Positions 7,362-16,758 of a DNA stretch of 64,000 nt are shown piece by piece. A program made the translations under genes and the position numbers. The stretch covers positions 6,411,501-6,475,500 of the forward strand of contig NZ_CP072827.1 of assembly GCF_017916255.1 (NCBI RefSeq), given 5' to 3'. Origin of the DNA: Streptomyces mobaraensis NBRC 13819 = DSM 40847 (GTDB lineage: Bacteria; Actinomycetota; Actinomycetes; Streptomycetales; Streptomycetaceae). Position 1 is the first letter of the stretch. The number at the start of each line of letters is the position of its first letter. A model generated the notes under the pieces. It ran no database searches, was not told where the DNA came from, and was given only the letters and a program-made list of their open reading frames with translations.

Positions 7362-8981
7362 ATGAAGATCGCGGACCCGGCGCGCCCGGCCCGGCTGCCC
7401 CTGCCCGACGGGGTCTCCCCCGACGAGGTGCGCCAGGCCACGGCCCGCCTGATCGCGCACATCCACGCCAGGACCGACGAGGACGGCGCGATACGAGAGC
7501 GGTGCGAGAGCAGGGTGCTGGAGTCCGCGCTCGCCCTGTCGCTGATGTCCAGGACCGGGACGGACTCCCCGGCACGCGGTCGCCTCCTCGCCTACCTGCG
7601 CGGGCACCAGGAGTCGCCGGACGCGCTGGACCGGGTCCTCGCCTCGCGTGCCATCGGGCTCGCCGCCGGCCGGGAGCCCGGCGGCGACAGGGCCCTCGCC
7701 GCGACCCTGGCGTCGGGCGTCCTCGACGCCGCCCCGGGCTTCATCTCCACCCGCCGCCGCCTCATGGTGTACGCGGTGCTCTCGGTGCTCGGCTGCCCAC
7801 TGCCCGCCGACGCCGCACTCCCGGGCGGCGGAGGGGTCCCCACCGACCCGCTGCACTCATGGGCCGCCGTGCAGCAGGCGGCCATCACCCTGATCCTGTC
7901 CGACGCCCTCGGCGTACGGAACCGGGCCACCGAGGCCGCCCTGGACACCCTCCTGGCCACCGACCCCGCCACCACGGTGTGGGAGGGCTACGCCTTGATG
8001 CACCTGCTGGTGCTGCACGCGCTCGCCGGAACACCCGGCCACGAGGAGACCGTGCGCCGCGGCCTCGCGACGCTGCTCCGCCACCAGCGCACCGACGGAG
8101 GCTTCCCGTTCGTCCTGGAGATGCACAACTGGTGCACCTCCACCGGGGGTCTCGCCCTGCATGCGGCGGGCGCCGACCGGGCACTGCTGCGCCGGATGGC
8201 GGCGACGCTCGCCACCCGGCGGGGCGGCGCGCCGCTGCGCTCGCTCTCCCGCGGCAGGGCGCTGACCGGCGGCTGGTCCATGTCACCGCTCGTCGCGCAG
8301 AACGACGTCGACGACACCTCCTGCGCCCTGGAGTTCCTGCAGGCGGTCGACCCGGTCGCGCACGCCCGGACGGTACGCGGCGGGGTGGCCGCCCTGCTGG
8401 CCGTGCAGGGCGCGGACGGCGGCTTCCCGACCTACGTCGAGGGCGCCTCCTCGGAACCGTGCATGACGGCCGCCGCGGTCTGCGCGCTCGGCCCGCACCC
8501 GGCCGCCGCGCCGCGGCGTGCGAAGGCGCTGGCGTTCCTCGCCGACAGCCAGCAGGCCGACGGCGGCTTCGAGCCGGGCTGGAGCCGAAGCCGCCTGCAC
8601 AGCCTGTTCCGCGTACGGCTCGCCGCCTGCACGGCGGGCCCGGACGACCGGCGCTCCGCCGGCATGGCGGCGCGGATCGAGCGGACCGTGCGCGAGACGC
8701 AGAACGCCGACGGCGGCTGGGGCATGCGGCCCGGTGACCCCAGCGACGACATCAGCACCGCCTACGGCCTGATCACGCTCTGCCACGCCGACGATCCGCG
8801 GCCCGTCGGCGCCGCCCTCACCTGGCTGCTGGAGCGGCAGAAGGCCGACGGCAGTTACGGCGGCCCTCCCGACATGGTCGGCCCGCGCCCCTTCGCGTAC
8901 CACTTCCCGCTGCTCACCGACATCCCGGTGCTGCTCGCCTTCGGGCACGCCCGCGCCCGGGTCCGGCACCTGGGCGGCTGA
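7362..8981 (+). CDS. Class II (DxDD) terpene cyclase-like protein with QW-type repeats
   Basis: The 539-residue protein is built of alpha-alpha barrel repeats with QW-like signatures (RTDGGFPF, GADGGFPTY, QADGGFEPGW, NADGGWGM, KADGSYGG). It carries Asp315-Val-Asp-Asp318 (NDVDDTSC), a match to the DxDD general acid of class II terpene cyclases such as squalene-hopene and copalyl diphosphate synthases. No signal peptide or DDxxD motif is seen. In this cluster the likely substrate is a prenyl diphosphate or the prenylated naphthoquinone, cyclised by protonation of an alkene or epoxide. Some Streptomyces relatives are annotated only as prenyltransferase/squalene oxidase repeat proteins, so activity is inferred from the motif. 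Confidence 0.8.
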   Translation: MKIADPARPARLPLPDGVSPDEVRQATARLIAHIHARTDEDGAIRERCESRVLESALALSLMSRTGTDSPARGRLLAYLRGHQESPDALDRVLASRAIGLAAGREPGGDRALAATLASGVLDAAPGFISTRRRLMVYAVLSVLGCPLPADAALPGGGGVPTDPLHSWAAVQQAAITLILSDALGVRNRATEAALDTLLATDPATTVWEGYALMHLLVLHALAGTPGHEETVRRGLATLLRHQRTDGGFPFVLEMHNWCTSTGGLALHAAGADRALLRRMAATLATRRGGAPLRSLSRGRALTGGWSMSPLVAQNDVDDTSCALEFLQAVDPVAHARTVRGGVAALLAVQGADGGFPTYVEGASSEPCMTAAAVCALGPHPAAAPRRAKALAFLADSQQADGGFEPGWSRSRLHSLFRVRLAACTAGPDDRRSAGMAARIERTVRETQNADGGWGMRPGDPSDDISTAYGLITLCHADDPRPVGAALTWLLERQKADGSYGGPPDMVGPRPFAYHFPLLTDIPVLLAFGHARARVRHLGG

Positions 8982-9019
8982 GCGACGCGGTCCACCCCAC
9001 GGAACACGGAGACACAGAC

Positions 9020-11131
9020 ATGCTGCGAAAACTGGCCGCCCTGCCCAGCGGAAGGGTGGGCAAGTGGGTCGTCATCGCGCTCTGGGCCGTCGTCCTGGTC
9101 CCGGCGCTGATGCTGGCCGGGAAGCTCGGTGACGCGGAGGAGAACGACAACGCGGCCTGGCTGCCCGGCAACGCCGAGTCCACCGCCGTCGCCGAACGCG
9201 CTCAGAAGGTGATGCCCATCGACTCCGTGCCCGCGATCGTGGTCTACGACCGGGCCGGCGGGGTCACCCCGGCCGACCTGGCCAAGGCGCGCGCGGACGC
9301 CAAGGCGTTCCGGGGCGTCGAGAACGTCGTCGGCACGCCGCAGGGGCCGGTCGCGTCCCAGGACGGCGAGGCCATCCGGACCGTCGTCCAGGTACACAAG
9401 GACAAGTCCGGCTGGGAGGGGCTCGGCAAGACCGTCGACGCGATGACCGACATCGGCGGGAAGGGCGCGGACGGCCTGGGCTTCCACATCGCGGGACCGG
9501 CCGGCCACGGTGCCGACTCGATCAAGGCGTTCGGGGGCGGCGGCGCGCTGACCACGATCACCGCGCTGGTCGTGGTCGCGATCCTGCTGGTCACCTACCG
9601 CAGCCCGCTGCTTCCGCTGCTGCCGCTGATCACCGTCGGCGTGGCCCTGACGGCGGCCAAAGCGCTGATCTACCTCTTGGCCCGGGACACCGGGCTCGTC
9701 GTCAACAAACAGACGGGTTTCATCCTGGTCGTGCTGGTCTTCGGCGCCGCCACCGACTACGCGCTGCTGCTGACCTCCCGCTACCGGGAGGAGCTGGCAC
9801 GGCACCGGGACCGGCACAAGGCGATGGCGGAGGCCCTGTACCGCTCGGGCCCGGCGATCGTGGCCAGTGCGGCGACCGTCGCGATCAGCCTGCTGCTGCT
9901 GACGCTCGCCGTCCTGAACTCCACCAAGGGCATGGGCCCGGCCTGCGCCGTCGGCGTCCTGGTCGGCCTGCTCGCCATGGTGACGCTGATGCCGGCCCTG
10001 CTGGTCGCCTGCGGCCGGTGGATCTTCTGGCCGGTGAAACCCGCCTACGGTGCCGAGGGCGAGAAGAAGGAGAGCGTCTGGAACCGTGTGGGGAACGCCG
10101 TTTCGGGCCGCCCGCGGCTGGTGTGGGCGGGCACCGCGGCGGTGCTCGCGGCGATGGCCCTCGGCACCCTCGGACTCGATGCCTCCGGCCTGTCGAACAA
10201 GGACCAGTTCACCGGCAAGCCGCAGGTGGTGGTGGCCGAGGAGGTCCGCGCCGCCCACTTCCCGGCCGGGGCGGGCGACCCGGTGTACGTCGTGGCCGCC
10301 GCCGGCGCGGCCGACCGGGTGCGGACGACACTGGCGGGAGTGCCCGGGATCGGCGCTGTCGCGGACCCGGTGGTCCGGGACGGCGAGGCCGTGCTGCTCG
10401 CGCAGTTGACGGACGAGCCCAGCGGCGAGGCGGCGAGACGCACCGTCGAACGGGCCCGGACCGCGGTGCACCGGATCGAAGGCGCGGACGCGCGGGTCGG
10501 CGGCAGCACCGCGATCATGGTCGATACGGAGAACGCGGCGGCCCGCGACTCCACCGTGATCATCCCGATCGTGCTGCTCGTGGTCCTGCTCATCCTGGCG
10601 GTACTGCTGCGCGCGGTGGTCGCGCCGCTGCTGCTGATGGCCACGGTGCTGCTGTCGTTCGGCGCGGCCCTCGGCGTGAGCGGCCTGGTGTTCGAGCACG
10701 TGCTCGGCCTCGCCGGAGCCGACGCCTCGTACCCGCTGCTGGCCTTCGTGTTCCTGGTGGCGCTGGGCATCGACTACAACATCTTCCTGGTGACCCGGAT
10801 CCGGGAGGACACACTGCCGCACGGCACCCGGCGCGCCGCGCTGACCGGCCTGTCGTCCACGGGCGGTGTGATCACCTCGGCCGGCGTGGTGCTGGCCGGC
10901 ACTTTCGCGGCGATGGCTTCGCTGCCCCTGGTCTTCGCGGTGGAACTGGGCTTCACGGTGGCGTTCGGCGTGCTGCTCGACACCATCGTGGTGCGCTCGG
11001 TCCTGGTCACGGCACTCGTCCTGGACGCGGGCCGCTGGATGTGGTGGCCCGGCGCGCTGTTCCGGCGCCGCGACGACGTCCCGTCGCCGGCCGGCGAGGC
11101 CGTTCGGACACCGGCGCGCAGCGGCACATGA
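9020..11131 (+). CDS. MMPL/RND-family membrane transporter
   Basis: The 703-residue protein has the MMPL layout: one N-terminal transmembrane helix (VVIALWAVVLVPALMLAG), an extracytoplasmic loop, a block of five helices starting near residue 180 (LTTITALVVVAILLV), then the same pattern repeated. The proton-relay type motif GAATDYALLL is present in the first block and GIDYNIFL in the second. MMPL proteins of Streptomyces export lipophilic natural products using the proton gradient. It lies 38 bp behind the cyclase within the biosynthetic operon, so it is the probable exporter and self-protection gene of the meroterpenoid. Confidence 0.92.
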   Translation: MLRKLAALPSGRVGKWVVIALWAVVLVPALMLAGKLGDAEENDNAAWLPGNAESTAVAERAQKVMPIDSVPAIVVYDRAGGVTPADLAKARADAKAFRGVENVVGTPQGPVASQDGEAIRTVVQVHKDKSGWEGLGKTVDAMTDIGGKGADGLGFHIAGPAGHGADSIKAFGGGGALTTITALVVVAILLVTYRSPLLPLLPLITVGVALTAAKALIYLLARDTGLVVNKQTGFILVVLVFGAATDYALLLTSRYREELARHRDRHKAMAEALYRSGPAIVASAATVAISLLLLTLAVLNSTKGMGPACAVGVLVGLLAMVTLMPALLVACGRWIFWPVKPAYGAEGEKKESVWNRVGNAVSGRPRLVWAGTAAVLAAMALGTLGLDASGLSNKDQFTGKPQVVVAEEVRAAHFPAGAGDPVYVVAAAGAADRVRTTLAGVPGIGAVADPVVRDGEAVLLAQLTDEPSGEAARRTVERARTAVHRIEGADARVGGSTAIMVDTENAAARDSTVIIPIVLLVVLLILAVLLRAVVAPLLLMATVLLSFGAALGVSGLVFEHVLGLAGADASYPLLAFVFLVALGIDYNIFLVTRIREDTLPHGTRRAALTGLSSTGGVITSAGVVLAGTFAAMASLPLVFAVELGFTVAFGVLLDTIVVRSVLVTALVLDAGRWMWWPGALFRRRDDVPSPAGEAVRTPARSGT

Positions 11132-11208
11132 ACCACCCCGCCGAGGGCTCCCGCGCCGCGCCGGTCCGGGCCCACGCTTTCGGGGCAGACCCTAGGAGTG
11201 CGAAGACG

Positions 11209-12354
11209 ATGGACACGAAGGACACGAGGGACCGGGGCATCCGCCGCGGCACTGTGACCGCCGCCCCGGTGGCCGTCGGACGGCGCGGACGGCGGACCGA
11301 CGCCGACCCGGGAGCGGAGCGGCGGGCGGGCGGCACGGACGGCGCGGGTGCGCTGCGCATAGCCGAACTGGAGCGGGAGATCCAGGAGTTGCAGCGCGCC
11401 AACGAAACCCTCAAGCAATACGTCAGCAAGGCGCTGGACCTGGGCACCGTCCCCACCCGGCGCCGGGACGACCCGGCCCAGCCCCCCGGCGGGCCGGGCG
11501 GCTCGCCCATGCCCGGCCCGGCACCCGGTCCCGTGCCGGGCCCCGCCGTGGAGTTCCGGGTGCTCGGCCCGGTCGAGGCGGCCGTCGGCGGCCGGTGGGT
11601 GGACCTCGGCGCGCCCAAGCAGCGTGCGGCGCTCGTTCTGCTGGTGAGTCAGGCGGGCCAGCCGGTCTCGGTCGACGCGCTGGTGGAAACGCTGTGGGAA
11701 GGCCGGCCACCGCAGTCGGCCATCACGTCGCTGCACGCGTACATCGCCAATCTGCGGCGCGTCCTGGAACCGCACCGGGCGCCCCGCACACCGGCGACGG
11801 TGCTGTGCACCCGGGGTCGCGGGTACCTGCTGAACAGCAGGGCCGTCGAGGTCGACGCCCACCGCTTCTGGAAGAGCGCCACCGCCGGCTGGCAGGCCCT
11901 CGACCGGGGTGACCCACAACGGGCACTGCACGCGTTCCAGGCCGGTCTGGACCTGTGGCGCGGTGAGGCGTACGCGGAAGCGGCCACGACCCCGCACGTG
12001 CTGCCCGAGGCCGTACGCCTCGAGGAACTGCGCCTGTCGGTGATCGAGAGCCGCTGCGCCACCCTGATCGCGGTGGGCAACCACGAGATGGCGGTGCCCG
12101 AACTGGTGGCCTTCACGCAGGCCCATCCCCTGCGCGAGTACGGCTGCGAACTGCTGAGCCTCGCGCTGTACCGGGCGGGCCGGCAGGCCGACGCGCTGTC
12201 GGTGCTGCGGGTCCACCAGAAGAGGATGGTGGAGGACCTGGGCATCTCGCCCAGCCCGGCGCTGCGGCACCTGGAGACGGAGATCCTGCGCCAGGCACCG
12301 GAGCTCGACGGCTCCCAGCGGGTGCCCGGCGGCGGGTCAGCGGGCGAGGACTAG
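11209..12354 (+). CDS. SARP regulator with N-terminal IS3-OrfA-like coiled coil
   Basis: ATG 11209 is preceded by AGGAG and gives 381 residues. An Arg-rich N-terminus is followed by a predicted coiled coil (RIAELEREIQELQRANETLK, about residues 46-65), which strongly resembles the zipper of IS3-family transposase OrfA proteins, then a Pro/Gly linker. The remainder is a SARP: winged helix from FRVLGPVEAAVGG through LVETLWEGRPP and YIANLRRVLEP to GRGYLLNS, then a BTAD domain. It is the last gene of the plus-strand operon and overlaps the convergent methyltransferase by 18 bp. Two SARPs in one operon suggests layered control. The coiled coil may give extra dimerisation. Confidence 0.88.
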   Translation: MDTKDTRDRGIRRGTVTAAPVAVGRRGRRTDADPGAERRAGGTDGAGALRIAELEREIQELQRANETLKQYVSKALDLGTVPTRRRDDPAQPPGGPGGSPMPGPAPGPVPGPAVEFRVLGPVEAAVGGRWVDLGAPKQRAALVLLVSQAGQPVSVDALVETLWEGRPPQSAITSLHAYIANLRRVLEPHRAPRTPATVLCTRGRGYLLNSRAVEVDAHRFWKSATAGWQALDRGDPQRALHAFQAGLDLWRGEAYAEAATTPHVLPEAVRLEELRLSVIESRCATLIAVGNHEMAVPELVAFTQAHPLREYGCELLSLALYRAGRQADALSVLRVHQKRMVEDLGISPSPALRHLETEILRQAPELDGSQRVPGGGSAGED

Positions 12355-13353
12355 GGTGGTGGGTGACGGGGTGTCCAGGAAGCGGACGTCCTCGAACCCG
12401 GCGGCGGTGAGCCACGTGCGGTAGTCCCGGCGTCGCCAGGTGGAACCGCGCCGGCTCTTGAGCAGCATCTCGCCGGCGAAGGTGAGCGCGAAGGGCGGGC
12501 CACCGCGATCGTCGTCGGCGATGTAGTCGGAGACGACGAGCGTGCCGCCGGCCCGCAGCGCTCGACGGGCCCGTGTGAAGATCGCCTGGTTCTCCTCGGG
12601 CCCTTCCTGGTGGGCGATGTTCGAGTACATGACGACGTCGTGATCGCGGTCGCCGAAGTCGACGGTGTGGAAGTCGCCGTCGACGTGCTCGACCCGGTCG
12701 CCCACGCCCCGTTCCGCCAGCAGCCGCCGGGCGATCGCGTTGATCGGCGCCCAGTCGATCTGGACGGCCCGGGCGTCGGGGTTGAGCCCGAGCCAGACGG
12801 CCGAGCAGACCCCCGAACCGCCGCCGATGTCGAGCACCGAGATCCTCCCGGCGTCCGCCAGCCCGAGCGCCTCGGCGGCGAGGTGCGCCACGGGCACGGT
12901 CTGCGCGGCGATGGCCTGGACGAGTCCCTCCCAGTGCGGGTTGTCGGCGATCTCCACCACCGCGTCCGCCACCGGACCGCCGGCCCGTACCGCGTCGGGC
13001 AGCGCGGCCAGCGAGGCCATGTGGCCCATCTTGAGGCGGGCGAACCCGGCCAGCGACTCGGGCCGGTCCGCCACGAGGAAGGCGGACGCCTCGGGAGTGT
13101 TGCGGTAACGGCCCTCCGCCACCGTCACCAGGCCCAGGGCGACGAGGCCGTCCAGCAGCGCCTGTGCGCCGCGCGGCGCGATCCCGGCCCGTTCGGCCAG
13201 CGCCGCCGGTGTGGCGGCACCGGCCTCCAGGTGCGTGAACAGGTCGCAGGCCGCCGCCGTGCCCAGCGTCCCGGTGGCCCAGTAGCCGTTGATCAACCGC
13301 ATGATCCGGTCGGATCGGGGCCCAACCTGCGTGCCGTCGCCGGTCCCGGTCAT
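12337..13353 (-). CDS. SAM-dependent O-methyltransferase (AdoMet_MT, dimerisation domain type)
   Basis: The 338-residue protein has an N-terminal winged-helix dimerisation domain (residues about 10-100; IMRLINGYWATG, LFTHLEAGAATPAALAERAG) and a class I SAM domain with the glycine motif VLDIGGGSGVCSAVWLG, an acidic ribose-binding end of the next strand and the late motif GGTLVVSDYI. The family methylates phenols and polyketide rings. Its ATG overlaps the stop of the THN synthase (ATGA at 13350-13353), implying translational coupling, so the substrate is probably a THN-derived naphthoquinone. C-methylation cannot be excluded because relatives in naphthoquinone pathways include C-methylating enzymes. 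Confidence 0.9.
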   Translation of the reverse strand: MTGTGDGTQVGPRSDRIMRLINGYWATGTLGTAAACDLFTHLEAGAATPAALAERAGIAPRGAQALLDGLVALGLVTVAEGRYRNTPEASAFLVADRPESLAGFARLKMGHMASLAALPDAVRAGGPVADAVVEIADNPHWEGLVQAIAAQTVPVAHLAAEALGLADAGRISVLDIGGGSGVCSAVWLGLNPDARAVQIDWAPINAIARRLLAERGVGDRVEHVDGDFHTVDFGDRDHDVVMYSNIAHQEGPEENQAIFTRARRALRAGGTLVVSDYIADDDRGGPPFALTFAGEMLLKSRRGSTWRRRDYRTWLTAAGFEDVRFLDTPSPTTLVLAR

Positions 13354-14513
13354 GCGGTCCTCCCCACGTGCGGACGCCGCGCGGCGCCGGCCACCCGGTG
13401 CTTCCCTCGGCGGTCACCGGTGGTGCCGTCGACCCAGGTGCCCAGGGCCATCTCCGCGGTGATGCCCGGGCCGAAGCCGGCGATCACGCCGGTGGCGCCC
13501 GTGGGCAGCGGTCCTTCCTCGAACCGTCTGCGCAGCGCGTCGAGCACCACCGCGCTGGCGATGTTGCCGTACTCGGTCAGCGTCCCCCGACTGTGCCGGA
13601 AGACCGAGTGCTCGACCCCGAGGTACCGGGCGAGGTCGTCGAGGATCCGCGGGCCGCCGGCGTGGACGATGTAGAAGTCGAGGTCCGCGGCGTCCCAGCC
13701 GTGGTCCGCGGCGAGGCCGCGCAGCACCGGGGCGAGCGGCTCCATGGTGCCCGGCACCCGGCGGTCGAGCCGGAAGTGGAACCCGGTGCCGCGTACGGCG
13801 TAGGAGATCCACTCCTCGGTGTTCGGAATGAGGTAGGAGGCGTTGCGTCGCAGCCGGACACCGGCGACGCCGGCACCAGGCCGGCCGCGCACCACGGCCG
13901 CCGCGACCGCGTCCCCGAACAGGCCGTCGGACAGCAGCGAACCGATGTCGTCGGCGTCGGGCTGGTAGCACAGCGAGCACATCTCGCACGAGACGATCAG
14001 TACGTTGCTGCCGGGGTGGGCCACGCAGAAGTCGTGGGCGCGGTTGATCGCCGCCCCGCCCGCCGCACAGCCCAGTTGGGCGATGGGCAGTTGCCGGGTG
14101 TCGTAGCGGAATCCCATGGTGTTGATCAGCCATGCGGTGAGCGAGGGCATCATAAAACCGGTGCATGACACATAGATGATCGCGTCGATGTCCTCGGCCC
14201 GCAGCAGGGCGTTCGCCAGGGCCTCCTCGATGGCGTCGGGGCAGCGCTTCTTCGACTCGATCTCGTAGATCCGGTTGCGTTCCTCGAATCCCGGGTGGTC
14301 CAGGGCCTTCTCGACGGGCTGCACCAGGTGACGTTTCCGCACCCCGGTGTTCTCTATCAGCCGCAGCGCCAGCGGCAGTTGCGGCTTCCCGGCGTGGGCC
14401 TCCCTGGCGAACTCCAGAGTCTGTTCCATGGTGATGGTGTAATCCGGTACTCGCACCGCGGGTTTGCACAGGACGGGCGTGTCCGGCGTCTCGATCTCGG
14501 GAAGTGAGGACAT
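13350..14513 (-). CDS. rppA: Type III polyketide synthase, 1,3,6,8-tetrahydroxynaphthalene synthase
   Basis: The 387-residue protein matches Streptomyces RppA over its whole length, including ENTGVRKRHLVQP, YVSCTGFMMPSLTAWLIN, QLPIAQLGCAAGGAAINRAHDFC, VPGTMEPLAPVL and AGFGPGITAEMALG. The catalytic triad is visible: Cys149, His284 (YIVHAGGPRILDDL) and Asn317 (TLTEYGNIAS). The family condenses five malonyl-CoA to THN, which oxidises to flaviolin. It sits third in a minus-strand operon after the cupin and aminotransferase, with GGAGG upstream. It sets the aromatic scaffold of the whole cluster. The C-terminus carries about 25 extra basic residues beyond the conserved fold. Confidence 0.95.
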   Translation of the reverse strand: MSSLPEIETPDTPVLCKPAVRVPDYTITMEQTLEFAREAHAGKPQLPLALRLIENTGVRKRHLVQPVEKALDHPGFEERNRIYEIESKKRCPDAIEEALANALLRAEDIDAIIYVSCTGFMMPSLTAWLINTMGFRYDTRQLPIAQLGCAAGGAAINRAHDFCVAHPGSNVLIVSCEMCSLCYQPDADDIGSLLSDGLFGDAVAAAVVRGRPGAGVAGVRLRRNASYLIPNTEEWISYAVRGTGFHFRLDRRVPGTMEPLAPVLRGLAADHGWDAADLDFYIVHAGGPRILDDLARYLGVEHSVFRHSRGTLTEYGNIASAVVLDALRRRFEEGPLPTGATGVIAGFGPGITAEMALGTWVDGTTGDRRGKHRVAGAARRPHVGRTA

Positions 14514-14565
14514 GGCTCTGCCTTTTGCCTCCGTCTTCTGTCGTCAGGTGTGGCGATGACCCCGG

Positions 14566-15714
14566 TCAGTTCGGGCGCAGGTTGTTCCGCAGCTCGGTCC
14601 GCAGCACCTCCGCGACCCGTTCGATCTGGTCCGGGCGGAGCTCCGCGTGCATGGGAATGGCCAGGTTGCGCCGGAAGAGGTCGGCCGAGACCGGACAGTG
14701 CCGCCCGGTGTCGAACACCGGCTGCACATGGCAGGCCCACGTACCGTGGCCGCAGCCGATGCCCTGGGCCCGCAACGCGGCGGCGAGACCGGAGCGGTCC
14801 ACCCGCGGGTCGAGGGTGACCAGGTAGGACTGCCAGGCGTGGGTGCGGTCCGCGGGGACGTGCGGCAGCGTGAGCAGTTCCTCGTCGGCCAGCAGCAGCC
14901 CGTACGCCGCCGCCGCCGCGCTCCGGCGTTCCAGGAGCTCACCGACCCGGTCCAGCTGCACCAGGAGGATCGCGGCGGCGATGTCGGAGAGCTTGTAGTT
15001 GTGGCCGATCTCGGTGAACGAGGGGATGGGCAGCCCCGCGGCCCGGGCTTGGTCGTAGATGCTGCCGATGCCGAACGACGACCGGAGGCGGGCCGCCGCT
15101 CCGATCACCGGGTCGGCGGCGAGCAGCGCTCCGCCCTCACCGCTGCTGGCGCCCTTGCGGCCGTGGAAGGAGAGGCAGGCCACCGGAGCGAGCGCGCCCG
15201 TCGGACGTCCCCCGTAGGTGGCACCGACCGCGCAGGCGGCGTCCTCGACGACGAACAGGCCGTGCCGGTCGGCGAGGGCCGTCAGCTCCGCGTAGTCGGC
15301 GGGCAGCCCGACGGTGTCGACGGCGATCACGCCCACCGTGCGCGCGCTGATGAGATCCGCCACCGCCCGCGGGTCGATGGTCCCCGTGTCGCCGCGTACG
15401 TCGGCGAAGACGGGCGTGGCGCCGACGTAGCGCACCGCGTGGGCCGGGGCGGGGAAGGTGTAGTCGGCGACGATCACCTCGTCGCCGGGCTCGACGCCGA
15501 GCGCCAGCATGGCCAGGTGGAGGGCGGCCCCGCAGTTGCTCAGCGCGACCGCGTCGCCGACGCCGTGGTCCTGCCGCAACCGGGCTTCGAGCGCCTTGCC
15601 CTTCGGGCCCTGGCCGGCCGGCCACCCCGAGGCGAACACCTCGGCCACGGCCGCGAGTTCTCTCTCGCCCAGGCTCGCGTGCACGAGCGGGACGTCTTCC
15701 GTGGTCGTCGTCAT
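14566..15714 (-). CDS. DegT/DnrJ/EryC1-type PLP aminotransferase
   Basis: ATG 15714 gives 382 residues. Features are the substrate-site segment SNCGAALHLAMLALG, Asp158 of EDAACAVGA (PLP pyridine contact) and Lys187 in SFHGRKGASSGEGG, the Schiff-base lysine with the GEGG loop. Classical members aminate sugar ketones, but no sugar genes are present here. In furaquinocin-type clusters a DegT-like enzyme aminates a THN-derived hydroxynaphthoquinone to an 8-amino-flaviolin. Its position between the cupin oxygenase and THN synthase genes supports the same reaction. It would act after oxidation and before prenylation. Confidence 0.92.
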   Translation of the reverse strand: MTTTTEDVPLVHASLGERELAAVAEVFASGWPAGQGPKGKALEARLRQDHGVGDAVALSNCGAALHLAMLALGVEPGDEVIVADYTFPAPAHAVRYVGATPVFADVRGDTGTIDPRAVADLISARTVGVIAVDTVGLPADYAELTALADRHGLFVVEDAACAVGATYGGRPTGALAPVACLSFHGRKGASSGEGGALLAADPVIGAAARLRSSFGIGSIYDQARAAGLPIPSFTEIGHNYKLSDIAAAILLVQLDRVGELLERRSAAAAAYGLLLADEELLTLPHVPADRTHAWQSYLVTLDPRVDRSGLAAALRAQGIGCGHGTWACHVQPVFDTGRHCPVSADLFRRNLAIPMHAELRPDQIERVAEVLRTELRNNLRPN

Positions 15715-15781
15715 CGGAGGCCGGCCTCTCGGTTCGCTCGTCCTCTGTCGGTTCGTGGTCCCCGGCCGGTTCGTTCGCCGG

Positions 15782-16330
15782 TCACGCCGCGGACCGTCCG
15801 GCCGGGTCGGGGGCGGGCGGGGTGTAGCGGAGCGGGGTGATCTGCTGTACGTCGTGGCGCCGGCGCATCCGCTCCACCGCCTCGGAGTCCACGGACCGTC
15901 CGGCGGCGAAGATCTCGACGATCTCCTCGAAGTAGCGCTCGTGGTCCGGCGAGGGGGAGCTCTGGAACAGCATCCGAGCCGGCCGGCCGGTGGGGTTGCG
16001 GAACGCGTGCGGTGTGCCCGGCGGCACGAACATGCAGCCACCGGCGGTCACCCGGACCGGCCGGTCACCGTTCGGGGACTCCCAGTCGTGCCAGGTGTCC
16101 CGGGTGCGCCGGGTGGGCTCGAAGGCCAGGAGCTCCAGCTCTCCTTCCAGGAGGTAGAAGAACTCCTGGGAGTGGCGGTGGGTGTGCGCGCCGACGTCGA
16201 ACCCCGGTGGCACGATCACCTCGAACACGGAGGAGGCGGAGCCGTCCGCGGCCGTGACCTTGAAGGTCACGTCCTGCGCCTTGGTGGTGAGTTTCCGGCC
16301 GTGGCCGGGCGGGACGATGAGACCGCTCAT
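15782..16330 (-). CDS. Cupin quinone-forming oxygenase (MomA-like)
   Basis: The 182-residue single-domain cupin shows both family motifs: motif 1 with His-Thr-His and a following Glu (AHTHRHSQEFFYLLEG) and motif 2 VPPGTPHAFRN. Cupins next to rppA genes, such as MomA, oxidise flaviolin or THN to mompain-type quinones, and this is the expected role. It is the first gene of a minus-strand operon leading to the aminotransferase, THN synthase and methyltransferase, so it probably prepares the oxidised naphthoquinone for transamination. The start ATG 16330 has only a modest purine-rich site (GAGAGAG) upstream. Substrate is inferred from neighbours. Confidence 0.85.
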   Translation of the reverse strand: MSGLIVPPGHGRKLTTKAQDVTFKVTAADGSASSVFEVIVPPGFDVGAHTHRHSQEFFYLLEGELELLAFEPTRRTRDTWHDWESPNGDRPVRVTAGGCMFVPPGTPHAFRNPTGRPARMLFQSSPSPDHERYFEEIVEIFAAGRSVDSEAVERMRRRHDVQQITPLRYTPPAPDPAGRSAA

Positions 16331-16758
16331 GTGGTGTCGCTCTCTCGGGGGCGGATCGCCGGCGCCGGCGAGGGCCGGCCGCGCGGCGGAACTCTGCGGA
16401 AGCGGAGACCCGGGGCCCCGGGCCGGAGGCGTGTAGGGGGGCGGGGCGTCGGCGGCGTGCCGTTACGACGCGCGCCCCGAGCCCGGTCCGGCCGGCCTCC
16501 GCAGCGAGGATGTCAGCGGTGACTTGGGGGCGGCTGGGCCCGGAGTTGGTGCCTGCTTGCCGCCAAGCGGAGCCCAATCCACCGGACACTCCCCGGCAAG
16601 GGGCGGCGCCGAGGATGCTCCCCCGGAGAGGGCACCCCCGGTCAGGGGCGCCGGTGCCCGCGCCTCGGGGAACCGGCCGGCGTGGCCGCCCACCGCGACC
16701 ACTGACGCGCTCTCCCGGACCTTCCCCTCCCTGCCCGGCCGACGCAAAGGACAACCCC
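16331..16758. other. 428-bp divergent control region between cupin operon and AMP-ligase
   Basis: No convincing gene is seen. The region must carry the promoters of both divergent transcripts. One perfect inverted repeat (GCTTG, 4-bp loop, CAAGC; 16556-16569) is a candidate operator. No clear set of 11-bp-spaced SARP heptamers was found here. Confidence 0.5.

Noticed and set aside
16331..16758. SARP heptamer repeats in the divergent region of the cupin operon
   Set aside because: Only loosely similar segments at 11-bp spacing were found, without a suitable -10; an inverted repeat was the only clear element.
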